Positions 6,887 to 15,789 of a stretch of DNA of 64,000 bases are shown in pieces. The notes under the pieces were generated by a model. It ran no database searches. It was not told where the DNA came from and worked only from the letters and a program-made list of their open reading frames with translations. This DNA is from JANRJY01 sp033763735 (lineage in GTDB: Bacteria; Bacteroidota; Bacteroidia; Cytophagales; UBA9547): contig JANRJY010000031.1 of the NCBI GenBank assembly GCA_033763735.1, forward strand, positions 26,815 through 90,814, read 5' to 3'. Both the position numbers and the translations under genes were made by a program. How positions within the stretch are numbered: position 1 is the stretch's first letter; each line of letters begins with the position of its first letter.

Positions 6887-8674
6887 TTAAAACACAAAAT
6901 CATTAGCATCCACTAACTTGGCAGCAATAGTTCTGCGGGCATTTTTGGTATTTACCTGAATGTATTTGGTAAATCGTTTCAATCCCATCAACAACATACG
7001 TTGCTCATCGCCATCGGTCATGGCATTGATTGCATTTTTTCCTGCAATATTGATTTTGTCGGCATGGTCGAAGAAATAGGTTTTTACCATTGCGATTTGC
7101 GCTTCCAAAGCACCTTCACCTTTAATGGAAGCTTCTTTTTCAACACGTAATAATATGGACTCACACATATAAGTATCGATAATCATATCCGATATGTTCA
7201 TCAATATTTCTTGTTCCTGCGCAATTTTGTCCATGAATTTTTGAGCGCCAAATCCGGCAATCATCAAAATGGCTTTTTTGAACCCTTTCAAGGCTTTATG
7301 TTCTTCCGAAAATGTAGTAGGTTCTTCAGCATCCATATCCGGAATGGCCATCAGTTCTTTTTGAACGGCCATGGCAGGACCCATCAGGTCAATTTTGCCC
7401 TTCATCGCCCTTTTGATAAGCATATCCAAAATCAGCATTCGATTGATTTCGTTGGTTCCTTCAAATATTCGGTTGATTCTGGAATCACGATAAGAACGAT
7501 CCATCGGATAGTCGGCCGAAAATCCATAGCCACCATATACCTGCACACCTTCATCTACTACAAAATCCAGCATTTCGGAACCGGCCACTTTTAGAATCGC
7601 ACATTCAATGGCAAATTCTTCGGCAGCACCCAGTACGGATTCATTATATGATTTGCCTTGTTTTTTTAGAGATTCTTCGGCTTCATTGATATCGTGACCT
7701 GCTCTGTATAAGGCTGATTCAACGGCAAATATTTTTATTGCTTGCTCAGCAAGTTTATGCTGAATGGCTCCAAATTTTGAAAGCGGTTGTTTGAACTGAA
7801 TGCGTTCGTTGGCATATTTTACAGAAAGCGCAGCAGCTCTTTTTGCTCCACCCAAAGCAGCGGCAGCAAGTTTAATTCTACCGATATTCAATATATTGAA
7901 AGCGATTAAGTGTCCTTTTCCAATTTCACCCAATACATTTTCTTTAGGCACAGCACAATCATTCAAAAACACCTGACGGGTAGATGAGCCTTTGATACCC
8001 ATTTTATGTTCTTCATTTCCAAGTGAAAGACCCGGAGTGTTTTTCTCAATAATAAATCCTGTGAATTTATCACCGTCAATTTGAGCAAATACGATAAATA
8101 CATCTGCAAAGCCTGCATTTGTGATCCACATTTTTTGACCATTGAGCACATAATTTTTACCATCCGAACTCAATATTGCTTTGGTTTTGGCTGCCAACGC
8201 ATCTGATCCCGAACCGGGTTCAGTTAAGCAATAAGAGGCTTTAAGTTCGCCTGTAGCAAGTTTGGGAAGATACTTTGTTTTTTGTTCAGCATTACCAAAG
8301 TATAAGATTGGTAAGGTTCCAATACCGGTATGAGCTGCCATTGCTACTGCAAACGAGTGACCTGCACCTATTTCTTCAGTAAGTTTTAAAGATGTATTGA
8401 AATCTTTTCCAAAACCACCATATTCTTCAGGTACAGATGAAGCAAGTATCCCTAATTCACCGGCTTTTTCAAGTAATTTAGGCATCAATCCTTCTTCAAG
8501 CGCATCTATACGATCCAATATTGGCAGTACTTCTTTATTGATAAACTCTTTTGCAGAGTCTGCAATCATTTTTTGTTCTTCATCAAACTCACTTGGAGTA
8601 AATATATGTTCATAAGGAGTTTCACTGATAATGAATCCTCCACCTTTAATCACAGATTTTGCTACGGTTTCCAT
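6887..8674 (-). CDS. Acyl-CoA dehydrogenase, long form
   Basis: A FAD-dependent acyl-CoA dehydrogenase that makes the trans-2,3 double bond in beta-oxidation and passes electrons to ETF. 595 residues, against about 380 for short-chain enzymes: a standard N-terminal, beta and C-terminal dehydrogenase core (about 30-425, with CLTEPGSGSDA, MWITNAGFADVFIV and YGGYGFSADYPMDRSYRD) plus an extra helical domain of about 160 residues, as in VLCAD-type enzymes. The glutamate of RIFEGTNEINR is the expected catalytic base. In many Bacteroidota such genes sit with thiolase and hydroxyacyl-CoA dehydrogenase; here it stands alone between repeats and an unrelated gene. Confidence 0.93.
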   Translation of the reverse strand: METVAKSVIKGGGFIISETPYEHIFTPSEFDEEQKMIADSAKEFINKEVLPILDRIDALEEGLMPKLLEKAGELGILASSVPEEYGGFGKDFNTSLKLTEEIGAGHSFAVAMAAHTGIGTLPILYFGNAEQKTKYLPKLATGELKASYCLTEPGSGSDALAAKTKAILSSDGKNYVLNGQKMWITNAGFADVFIVFAQIDGDKFTGFIIEKNTPGLSLGNEEHKMGIKGSSTRQVFLNDCAVPKENVLGEIGKGHLIAFNILNIGRIKLAAAALGGAKRAAALSVKYANERIQFKQPLSKFGAIQHKLAEQAIKIFAVESALYRAGHDINEAEESLKKQGKSYNESVLGAAEEFAIECAILKVAGSEMLDFVVDEGVQVYGGYGFSADYPMDRSYRDSRINRIFEGTNEINRMLILDMLIKRAMKGKIDLMGPAMAVQKELMAIPDMDAEEPTTFSEEHKALKGFKKAILMIAGFGAQKFMDKIAQEQEILMNISDMIIDTYMCESILLRVEKEASIKGEGALEAQIAMVKTYFFDHADKINIAGKNAINAMTDGDEQRMLLMGLKRFTKYIQVNTKNARRTIAAKLVDANDFVF

Positions 8675-8736
8675 AATATTTAGTTAATACAAAATATGTA
8701 CGTTTTTTTTGTGAAATTGTTAAGATTATCAACGAT

Positions 8737-11160
8737 TTATTGAACAATCAGTCGCTTATAAATAGTACCGTTTGCATAGGAAATTTTTGCAATAAACATT
8801 CCTGAATTCAATCCTTCGACTTCAAATTCATTTGAAGAAATGATTGAGTTTGTCGAAATAATATTTCCTGTCAGATCAGTAATAATAATTTCAGTCAAAG
8901 CATTTCCTGATATAAATATTTTTTGACCTTTTGAAGATGGAACAGGAAAGATTATAATATCCGAAGCACTAACTGAATTATTTATTCCGGTTATGGTGTT
9001 GTATCCATATTTAAAAAAATATAATTGCCCTTCACCACAATTACCGGTTCCTGAAACGGTAATGACTAATGAATCTGTTGAAAATGTTTTGGCTCTCAAT
9101 GAAACCTGGGAATTTGAATTATTAATTTGAGTTAACTCAATATTTGAAGGAACATACCAATTATATTTTGTGCTAGTAATAGGTGATACCACACTAAATA
9201 CTTGCGAGGCGGTACTAATTAATGCGGGACCGTTGATTGTAATTGGGGTTTCTGTAGGGATAGTAATTGCCACAATTGATGATGGAGAAAAATTTTGATT
9301 TGACCAGCATCCGGTTATTGTATTTTGTGTCCTTCCAAAATATGTTCCGCTAGTACTGACTGTTGCTATAGGGCTGAAAGGCATTAATGTATTTGTTCCA
9401 GATATAGTAGTTTGAAGATAATATGATTCATTCGGTAACAAAATGCCTGAAGCGGACAAAGTTGCATAGAAGCAATTAAAGTTAGGTGTTGACGGATTTG
9501 TAACTATTAGAACATTGGAAGGAGGATTAGGTGCCTGGTTTACACTTATTGGAATTGATTTAGAGTTTGGCGACCAACATCCGGTAATGGTATTGTAAGC
9601 TCTTAAGTATGCATTACCGGTTGAGGTTAAACTATATGTTGTATTATAAGCAGCACCTGTAGTAGTACCTTGGTCAGAAGATTGCCAATACCAAGTTGAA
9701 GGAGCAATTGGAGTACCTGACACCGTTGGAATGCCGATTTCACAACTTACCGATTGTCCAGCTACTGTAGTAATAGTATTGGTTTGAGGCACAATTTTTG
9801 CTTCCAATGGTGCAGACCAACAACCAAAGGCGGTATTGTATGCAGCTAAATACAAACTTGGTACCGTAATTGGGGCATTTAAAGTTAACGGATTTGATGC
9901 CCCGGAAATAGTAGTGTAGGTTTGTGGGTTTGAAATCCAGAAAAGGTTTGAACCTGATTGGGTTGGAGCTGTTAAATTTAAGGTGGTAGAACATGTACCT
10001 GAAAAAGTTATATTTCCTGAAATTGGTGGGGCTACATTTCCAAACAAAGTAAGCCCTCCATATGCTGAAGTGGCATTTACAGTGCTCCCAACTAAGGTTA
10101 TAGTACCCCAAGAGCTAGAATTACTATACATATCATTTACTTGGCTGTCTGTAGTTCTGCCCCAAAAAGTTTGTTCCAATCGACCCGTGCTATTGTAGTT
10201 ATTATTATTTCCTAGGTCAAAACCAAATGAAAAACCTACTCCTGGTGTAGTATTTATATTAAAAAAAGTTGACCAAGGAATAGAAAATTCAATATAGTAA
10301 CCCAAGCCATTTACTTGAACAGGTTTGTCAAGCACCGATGACCTATTATAATTGAAACCAAAACCCGCAAAGGTAGTTGTTGCGGTTTTTATTCCTTGCA
10401 AGTTGCCTCCAGGACTTGAGTGTAAATCTGGGTTGTAATCAAAAGAATTTTGAGAAGCCAAATAACCGGTAACTATTTGACGAACAGTAGCTTCTCTGAT
10501 AGTGGGGTTAAAACTACCTCCATTACCTGGAAAATAATTTGCTCTCCAAGAATATGGATCTAAATATAATTCAACGCCATCATTGTTAAAATCAATGCCT
10601 CCAGATGTGCTGCTAGTGCTTGAAGCGATACTTGGGGTATTATCAATCACCTTAATTCCAATGTATAGGTTTTGATTATCCCAAAGCAATCCAAAATTAA
10701 TGGCATTTCCGGGCGTAGAAGTATTGTTTGTGCTACATCCGCCACATGCAAATGGGAAGGATAGGGTATTTGTTAATTTATAAGGTTCGTTCAAAATACC
10801 ATCCACTGTAATTGAATTATCAGGTACTTTAACAGCAACATTTGAGGGAAATCCTAAAATTGTTAAGTTATTAGCACCAGATTGTAAATTTGAACCACTT
10901 ACTGAAATGTCAAAGTCAAAAGTATTACTTAATGGAGTAGCTGCAGTAGCTACGGAACTATCTACAACAATTCCAGTGGAAGTATTTATAACTTTAAAAT
11001 AAGTATTTGTGGGCAATGGATAGGATGCGTTATCCATACGAATTTTACCTTTATTTGTGCCACACAATGAAGTGGAACCTACATAATTAAAAAAAGTTTG
11101 TGCATAAGTATTTATAGCTAAAAAAAGTATGGTAGCAAATCCAAATATTAATTTTTTCAT
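8737..11160 (-). CDS. Secreted CBM9-like protein with T9SS sorting domain
   Basis: An 807-residue exported protein: signal peptide (MKKLIFGFATILFLAINTYA), a CBM9/DOMON-like carbohydrate-binding domain (about 110-350, from VDGILNEPYK through LLWDNQNLYIGIKVID to FNNDGVELYLDPY), then Ig-like segments that repeat a TxxGCWS motif three times (about 440-650), and a type A T9SS sorting domain at the end (about 730-807, FPVPSSKGQKIFIS to YKRLIVQ). No catalytic domain is visible, so it is probably a cell-surface glycan binder or adhesin. T9SS export fits with the gliding gene gldD next to it. Confidence 0.85.
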   Translation of the reverse strand: MKKLIFGFATILFLAINTYAQTFFNYVGSTSLCGTNKGKIRMDNASYPLPTNTYFKVINTSTGIVVDSSVATAATPLSNTFDFDISVSGSNLQSGANNLTILGFPSNVAVKVPDNSITVDGILNEPYKLTNTLSFPFACGGCSTNNTSTPGNAINFGLLWDNQNLYIGIKVIDNTPSIASSTSSTSGGIDFNNDGVELYLDPYSWRANYFPGNGGSFNPTIREATVRQIVTGYLASQNSFDYNPDLHSSPGGNLQGIKTATTTFAGFGFNYNRSSVLDKPVQVNGLGYYIEFSIPWSTFFNINTTPGVGFSFGFDLGNNNNYNSTGRLEQTFWGRTTDSQVNDMYSNSSSWGTITLVGSTVNATSAYGGLTLFGNVAPPISGNITFSGTCSTTLNLTAPTQSGSNLFWISNPQTYTTISGASNPLTLNAPITVPSLYLAAYNTAFGCWSAPLEAKIVPQTNTITTVAGQSVSCEIGIPTVSGTPIAPSTWYWQSSDQGTTTGAAYNTTYSLTSTGNAYLRAYNTITGCWSPNSKSIPISVNQAPNPPSNVLIVTNPSTPNFNCFYATLSASGILLPNESYYLQTTISGTNTLMPFSPIATVSTSGTYFGRTQNTITGCWSNQNFSPSSIVAITIPTETPITINGPALISTASQVFSVVSPITSTKYNWYVPSNIELTQINNSNSQVSLRAKTFSTDSLVITVSGTGNCGEGQLYFFKYGYNTITGINNSVSASDIIIFPVPSSKGQKIFISGNALTEIIITDLTGNIISTNSIISSNEFEVEGLNSGMFIAKISYANGTIYKRLIVQ

Positions 11161-11245
11161 ATAATTTCTTGTTTTATTAATTTAATCAGTTCAAAAATAA
11201 GTATTCCAACCTTTATTCAAAAACTTTGTGTGGATTACTTTTTTA

Positions 11246-11923
11246 TTATTTAGATTTAATTTCTTTTTTCCAATCCAAAGTATTAATCAAATGCATCATA
11301 TCTATTTTGATGTATTCAATAATGGGTGAAAGAGAATCGTTTTTAGTAGAAGTTCTAAAATACAAAGCGCCTCTGAAAAAATGATTGTTGGTATCTGTAA
11401 CATAAAATTGAAATTGACTGGGAACATCGCCCTCCAGTTCAAAAAGAGTCGCTATTTTGCCAGAGGGTGAACGCACTACCGATTCTTCAATACCGGAAGC
11501 TTTTACTTCGTGTTTGCTCGTGAGTTTGTATGTATCATTGATGAGTTCATAAAGGAGTTTTTCTTTATCTTTCTTATTTTTTTCTTTATATAATGGTTTA
11601 TAAGTGATTTGAACTACTGCTCGATGCTCTTTGTATAAAATATCAATCCAATCGGGTTCCGTTTGAGCCGACTTATGATTAGTTACAACAGCACTTTTGG
11701 AATACTCAAATTTATATGGGTGATTTTCAAGCAAAGGCTGATATTCATGTTTTGGTAAATCAATGCGATGATATCCTTTGGGTTTGGGCACGTAGGTTTT
11801 TTCACATGAAATAAATAATATAAATGTACAAATTAGTGCAAACTGCCCCACCCTAACCCTCCCCATAGGGGAGGGAAAAGTCTGAGATACAATTTTTATA
11901 AGACTGCTTAATTTATTTAACAT
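11246..11923 (-). CDS. gldD: Gliding motility lipoprotein GldD
   Basis: GldD is a lipoprotein needed for gliding and T9SS function in Bacteroidota. The mature part from ISCEKTYVPKPKGYHRIDLP is the family signature and the rest is colinear with GldD. The start is unusual: the residues SQTFPSPMGRVRVGQ just before the hydrophobic lipoprotein signal are encoded by a dispersed CTCCC-type palindrome (11845-11880). The longest frame starts at 11923, overlapping tyrS by 11 bp; an ATG inside the repeat at 11864-11866 gives a more normal lipoprotein signal (MGRVRVGQFALICTFILFISC). The repeat seems to have replaced the original start region. Confidence 0.9.
   Translation of the reverse strand: MLNKLSSLIKIVSQTFPSPMGRVRVGQFALICTFILFISCEKTYVPKPKGYHRIDLPKHEYQPLLENHPYKFEYSKSAVVTNHKSAQTEPDWIDILYKEHRAVVQITYKPLYKEKNKKDKEKLLYELINDTYKLTSKHEVKASGIEESVVRSPSGKIATLFELEGDVPSQFQFYVTDTNNHFFRGALYFRTSTKNDSLSPIIEYIKIDMMHLINTLDWKKEIKSK
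11845..11880. repeat. CTCCC-type palindromic repeat, copy 3, inside gldD
   Basis: CCCTCCCC and GGGGAGGG arms with the flanking GGTTAGGGTGGGGC on the minus strand. It has the same unit as the copies at 6363, 6842 and 63594. It lies in frame within the 5' part of gldD and contains a possible ATG start. Confidence 0.7.
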
Positions 11924-13193
11924 TAATGATGTAATAATTCTTTTTACCTTTCTGTACTAACAAATATTTGTTGCTCAACAATTCAAACTCGGGTTTTTGA
12001 TTAATTTCTGAAATTTTTTGTTTGTTGACCTGAACACCTCCTCCATCAATCATTTTACGTGCTTCACCTTTGGATGAAAATATTTCATTATTAGTTGCGA
12101 TACTTAATAAGTCAATAACACTTACACATTCATTAAGTGTTTGTTTTGAAATTGAAATTTGAGGTACGCCTTCAAACACATTCAAGAAAGTTGCTTCATC
12201 TATATTTTGCAATGTTTCAGTAGTTCCTTTTCCAAACAAAATCTCTGAAGCTTCAATAGCTTTATTTAATTCTTCTTCCGAATGAACCATGGTAGTGACA
12301 TCATTAGCAAGTGCTTTCTGAACTATTCTTAAATGAGGCGCAGTTTGATGTTCGGATATTAATGCCTCAATTTCCGATTGATTTCTCAGTGTAAATATTT
12401 TAATCCATTTGATGGCATCTTCATCAGAAGCATTCAACCAAAATTGATAGAATTGATAAGGTGAGGTTTTATGGGCATCCAGCCAAATAGTTCCCGACTC
12501 GGTTTTGCCAAATTTACCACCATCGGACTTGGTCATCAGAGGGCAAGTAACAGCATAAGCTTCACCATTGGCCATCCTACGGATGAGTTCCGTGCCGGTT
12601 ACGATGTTTCCCCATTGGTCAGAACCGCCTAATTGAAGTTTGCATCCTTTATTTTTATATAACCAATAAAAATCATATCCTTGAAGCAATTGGTAGCTAA
12701 ATTCAGTAAATGAAAGTCCGGTTTCTAATCGTTTTTGCACCGAATCTTTAGAGAGCATATAGTTAACGGTGATGTGTTTACCGACATCTCGCATAAATGA
12801 TAAAAACCCAAAATCCTTGAACCAATCATAGTTATTGAGCAATTCTGCTTTGTTTTTACTTTCGTTGAAATCAAGCAATCGAAGCATTTGTTTCTTTAAA
12901 CTACTAACATTATGATTAAGTACTTCTTCTGAAAGCAAATTTCTTTCTGCTGACTTACCGGAAGGATCGCCTATCATACCTGTGGCGCCACCTACAATGA
13001 GAAGTGGTTTGTGTCCGGCCATTTGCAAATGTTTGAGAAGCATTATGGAAACCAAATGTCCTACATGCAAAGAATCGGCTGTAGGGTCCACACCCACATA
13101 GGCAGTTACCATTTCTTTTTGTAAAAGTTGTTCAGTTCCAGGCATGATGTCGTGAATGAGTCCACGCCATGTAAGTTGTTCTATAAATGTCAT
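11913..13193 (-). CDS. tyrS: Tyrosyl-tRNA synthetase
   Basis: A class I synthetase that charges tRNA-Tyr; cytosolic dimer. 426 residues as expected. It shows the HIGH-type motif HVGH (43-46), the tyrosine-site QLGGSDQWGN segment, a KMSKS-type loop as KFGKTESG (about residue 230) and a C-terminal S4-like RNA-binding domain (about 360-420, EARKMIDGGGVQVN). Its ATG overlaps the stop of the PIN toxin gene by 4 bp (ATGA), and its end overlaps gldD, so toxin, tyrS and gldD form a tight minus-strand run. Confidence 0.97.
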   Translation of the reverse strand: MTFIEQLTWRGLIHDIMPGTEQLLQKEMVTAYVGVDPTADSLHVGHLVSIMLLKHLQMAGHKPLLIVGGATGMIGDPSGKSAERNLLSEEVLNHNVSSLKKQMLRLLDFNESKNKAELLNNYDWFKDFGFLSFMRDVGKHITVNYMLSKDSVQKRLETGLSFTEFSYQLLQGYDFYWLYKNKGCKLQLGGSDQWGNIVTGTELIRRMANGEAYAVTCPLMTKSDGGKFGKTESGTIWLDAHKTSPYQFYQFWLNASDEDAIKWIKIFTLRNQSEIEALISEHQTAPHLRIVQKALANDVTTMVHSEEELNKAIEASEILFGKGTTETLQNIDEATFLNVFEGVPQISISKQTLNECVSVIDLLSIATNNEIFSSKGEARKMIDGGGVQVNKQKISEINQKPEFELLSNKYLLVQKGKKNYYIINVK

Positions 13194-13627
13194 TTTTTTA
13201 CTTTATTATCTATTTCAAAGAAATTATCAAAACCTAACTTTTTCAAACCGGTTATTAATTTTTTGTCGCCAGTCCAAAACGGGATTTCAAGTTCTAGACA
13301 CAGAGCAATAAATGGGGTGTCGTTTGGGTCTATTTTCTTACAGAATTCATAAGCTTTATATCTATTTTCTATTTGAATAGTTTCTATACTTATAAATCTA
13401 ATGTTCTCAATAATCTTATTGAAACAAATAAGAAAATCAGTTTCAGAAAGTTTTGAATATTTTAATATTTTTTCCTTTTTACTAAAGATTTCTGCAATAA
13501 TAAAATTAGGTGCACAAAACGATAAGGAAGTATTCAAAATAACATCTCTTAAATTAGATTGATGGCGTAATAATGCTGAGAATACAATATTTGTATCAAT
13601 TACTGCATCATTTGTTGATTTTTTCAT
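13190..13627 (-). CDS. PIN-domain protein, probable toxin
   Basis: A 145-residue PIN-domain RNase-like protein of the PIN_3/VapC-type group. It shows the N-terminal acidic residue in VIDTNIVFSALL (D11), a mid acidic patch, and DPNDTPFIALCLEL with further acidic residues near residue 103, all expected for metal binding. Such proteins usually cleave RNA and are held inactive by an antitoxin from the preceding gene; the gene at 13608 overlaps it by 20 bp and is placed accordingly. Its end overlaps tyrS by 4 bp, so a toxin-like gene leads into an essential gene. Toxic activity is inferred from family and layout only. Confidence 0.8.
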   Translation of the reverse strand: MKKSTNDAVIDTNIVFSALLRHQSNLRDVILNTSLSFCAPNFIIAEIFSKKEKILKYSKLSETDFLICFNKIIENIRFISIETIQIENRYKAYEFCKKIDPNDTPFIALCLELEIPFWTGDKKLITGLKKLGFDNFFEIDNKVKK

Positions 13628-13847
13628 TTTTTAAAAATTCTTTGCTATTCTTCTTCCACCATGATTGCTTTATTTCAGCACCCATTTCAACAACTTTTGG
13701 GGAAAAATCAGCCTCAGTAAGCGTAGATTCGATTTGGATCCGATCAAACAATGAAATTAAAAAATCTTTATTCAATCCTTCTTTATTGAATTTAACTACA
13801 GCTTCTTTTTTATTATTGCTTAAAATCTGCATGTTTTGCATCGCCAT
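13608..13847 (-). CDS. Putative antitoxin paired with PIN protein
   Basis: 79 residues, charged, with no signal peptide or membrane segment. The sequence (AVVKFNKEGLNKDFLISLFDRIQIESTLTEADFSP split over its middle) gives no family I can name with certainty. Its length, position just upstream of the PIN gene and 20-bp overlap are typical of an antitoxin. The N-terminal part could be a short DNA-binding strand-helix fold and the C-terminal part the toxin-binding tail; this is inference. Confidence 0.6.
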   Translation of the reverse strand: MAMQNMQILSNNKKEAVVKFNKEGLNKDFLISLFDRIQIESTLTEADFSPKVVEMGAEIKQSWWKKNSKEFLKNEKINK

Positions 13848-13884
13848 ATTTTTTTGTAAATATACTTGAAAAAATTTTTAATAT

Positions 13885-13917
13885 TTTGTCCTCTAATCAA
13901 AATAAAACTACCTTTGC
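13885..13917 (+). promoter_or_regulatory. Consensus Bacteroidota promoter for the structured RNA
   Basis: A -33 box TTTG at 13885-13888 and a -7 box TACCTTTGC at 13909-13917 with a 20-base spacer, an exact match to the phylum consensus TTTG/TAnnTTTG. Transcription should begin a few bases downstream, at the first arm of the RNA at 13921. Confidence 0.75.
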
Positions 13918-13920
13918 AAT

Positions 13921-14015
13921 GGCAAGCGTACGACCAGCTCCTGCCAAACTCCCCCAGGCCTTGACGGGAGCAAGGGTAGGCGGTTGTAGCGGTGCGATAC
14001 GTCTTGCCTTTTTTT
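13921..14015 (+). ncRNA. ffs: SRP RNA (4.5S-like, bacterial small type)
   Basis: A GC-rich island of about 90 bases in AT-rich DNA, with a consensus promoter before it and a T-run after it. The ends pair (GGCAAGCGTACG with CGATACGTCTTGCC), CCTGCC pairs with GGTAGG, and the apical part reads CCCCCAGGCC-TTGAC-GGGAGCAAGGG. That has the SRP helix 8 layout of CAGG on the 5' side against AGCA on the 3' side, where Ffh binds. The terminal loop is TTGAC-like and not the usual GGAA. SRP RNA with Ffh and FtsY targets membrane proteins. No protein is encoded. The assignment rests on motif and fold read by eye. Confidence 0.8.
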
Positions 14016-14150
14016 AATTAACACAAAGTATTTATTATTTTTACAAACAAGTTTTTAAATTTTAAGAACATAATTTAGCAAATACATAAAGTATTGGTTT
14101 TTTCTTATAATTTATAATTGAAAAAATGTGGTATTGAAAATTAGAATTTC

Positions 14151-15785
14151 TTAAAACTTCCCTTTTTCTATTTTCTCAGCATTAGGAAATAGCTTGAGTG
14201 CTTTGCTATACATTTCGTCTTTTTCCAAATATATTGGATAAAATCCTTCATTTTTCCATATGCCTCGGGCTATATATGCCTTTAATTGGTTGGTCATGAA
14301 TTCTTTTGATTTTTCAAATTCCGCTTTTTTGAATTTAACCTCATTTTTCTCGCCAAGTTTAATGATATCATCAATCATATTTTGGCTGATAACAAATGAA
14401 CTTTTGAATTTTTCAAATCCCATTTCTTCTAATTCTTTTTTATTATTCAATGAATAATCGAGAGTGAATTCGCGTATGACACCTTTATTAAGAAGATCTA
14501 CAAAATAAGTGGTGTACATCGATGTATCTCTAGGTATAAAAATATCGGGCATAATGCCTCCTCCTCCAAAAACCATACGTCCTTTGGTGGTTTTATATTG
14601 AAGCTTTTTATCGAATTTGATACTATCTGCACTAAAAAACTCTCCTTTTTTATATCTATTATACAAATCAAGGTTATAATCGTCCGTATGTTCTTTGTCA
14701 TAAGGTTTTTGTATACTTCTGCCACTAGGTGTATAATATCTTGAAATCGTAATTCGAAGTTCGGAATTATCTCCTAAAGGAATAGGCATTTGCACCAATC
14801 CTTTACCAAATGAACGTCTGCCCACAATAAGTGCTCGGTCGTTGTCTTGCAATGCACCTGATACAATTTCAGAAGCAGATGCGCTACCTTCATCTATGAG
14901 TACAATTACGGGTCCTTTTTCAAAATCACCACTGATATACGCACGTGTTTCTTGATTATAACGGGGTTGTTTACCTTTTGTGAAAACAATCAATTTATTG
15001 CCATCAAGTAACTCATCAGCCATTTGCGTGGCTTTATCCATATATCCACCAGGGTTTCCTCTAAGGTCGAGCATCAATTTTTTCATACCTTTTGCTTTAA
15101 GGTCGGAAATAGCTTTTTTGAATTCATTATAAGTATTAGCCGAAAAACGATTTACCTTAATGTATGCCACTTCTTTATCAACCATAAAAGCAACATCCAC
15201 TGAAAAAGTAGGGATTTTATCACGAACTATGGTAAAATCAAGCAAACCTTTGTTTCCTTTTCTTAATATGGATACTTTGACTTTAGTTCCTTTTTTTCCT
15301 CTTAAATATTTGAAAACATCTTGTGTGGTCAGTTTTATACTTGCTACGTTTTTGTCATCTACTTTTAATATTTTATCACCTGCTTGCAAACCGACCGCTT
15401 CTGATGGACCCCCACTTATAGGACTAACTACATAAAGCGTATCTTTAAGTACCTGAAATTCAATCCCAATTCCTTCAAAATCTCCTTCCAATTGAGCTTT
15501 GGCCATGTCCATATCTTTAGGTGGGATGTAAACCGAATGGGGATCAAGTTTTTCGAGCATTCTGTTGATAGCTTCTTCTGCAAGCACATCTACGTTGACG
15601 GTATCTACATATTCACTATTAATGTAGTTAAGAATATCTCTAAACTTTCCCGCAGATTTTGAAACATCGCCTGAGTGGGTTTGGTTGCTAAACATTTTGG
15701 CACCAATAAAAATACCACCCGCCAACGCTATGGCAATAATAAATGGCAATCGAATTATATGTGCGGGTAATTTGCGTTCACTCAT
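14151..15785 (-). CDS. S41 family C-terminal processing protease
   Basis: A periplasmic, membrane-anchored protease of the Prc/CtpA group (544 residues). It has an N-terminal membrane helix (about 11-30), a PDZ domain (about 95-180, with GIGIEFQV and GLQAGDKILKVD) and an S41 domain with catalytic Ser303 in GSASASE and Lys328 in SFGKGLVQ, followed by a C-terminal helical extension. It trims or degrades periplasmic proteins with exposed C-termini. It begins 4 bp after the lytic transglycosylase gene, so both are likely co-expressed and may act together in envelope upkeep. Confidence 0.93.
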   Translation of the reverse strand: MSERKLPAHIIRLPFIIAIALAGGIFIGAKMFSNQTHSGDVSKSAGKFRDILNYINSEYVDTVNVDVLAEEAINRMLEKLDPHSVYIPPKDMDMAKAQLEGDFEGIGIEFQVLKDTLYVVSPISGGPSEAVGLQAGDKILKVDDKNVASIKLTTQDVFKYLRGKKGTKVKVSILRKGNKGLLDFTIVRDKIPTFSVDVAFMVDKEVAYIKVNRFSANTYNEFKKAISDLKAKGMKKLMLDLRGNPGGYMDKATQMADELLDGNKLIVFTKGKQPRYNQETRAYISGDFEKGPVIVLIDEGSASASEIVSGALQDNDRALIVGRRSFGKGLVQMPIPLGDNSELRITISRYYTPSGRSIQKPYDKEHTDDYNLDLYNRYKKGEFFSADSIKFDKKLQYKTTKGRMVFGGGGIMPDIFIPRDTSMYTTYFVDLLNKGVIREFTLDYSLNNKKELEEMGFEKFKSSFVISQNMIDDIIKLGEKNEVKFKKAEFEKSKEFMTNQLKAYIARGIWKNEGFYPIYLEKDEMYSKALKLFPNAEKIEKGKF

Positions 15786-15789
15786 TGGT

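Noticed and set aside
7211..7594. Long plus-strand frame inside the acyl-CoA dehydrogenase gene
   Set aside because: Shadow of the well-conserved minus-strand enzyme.
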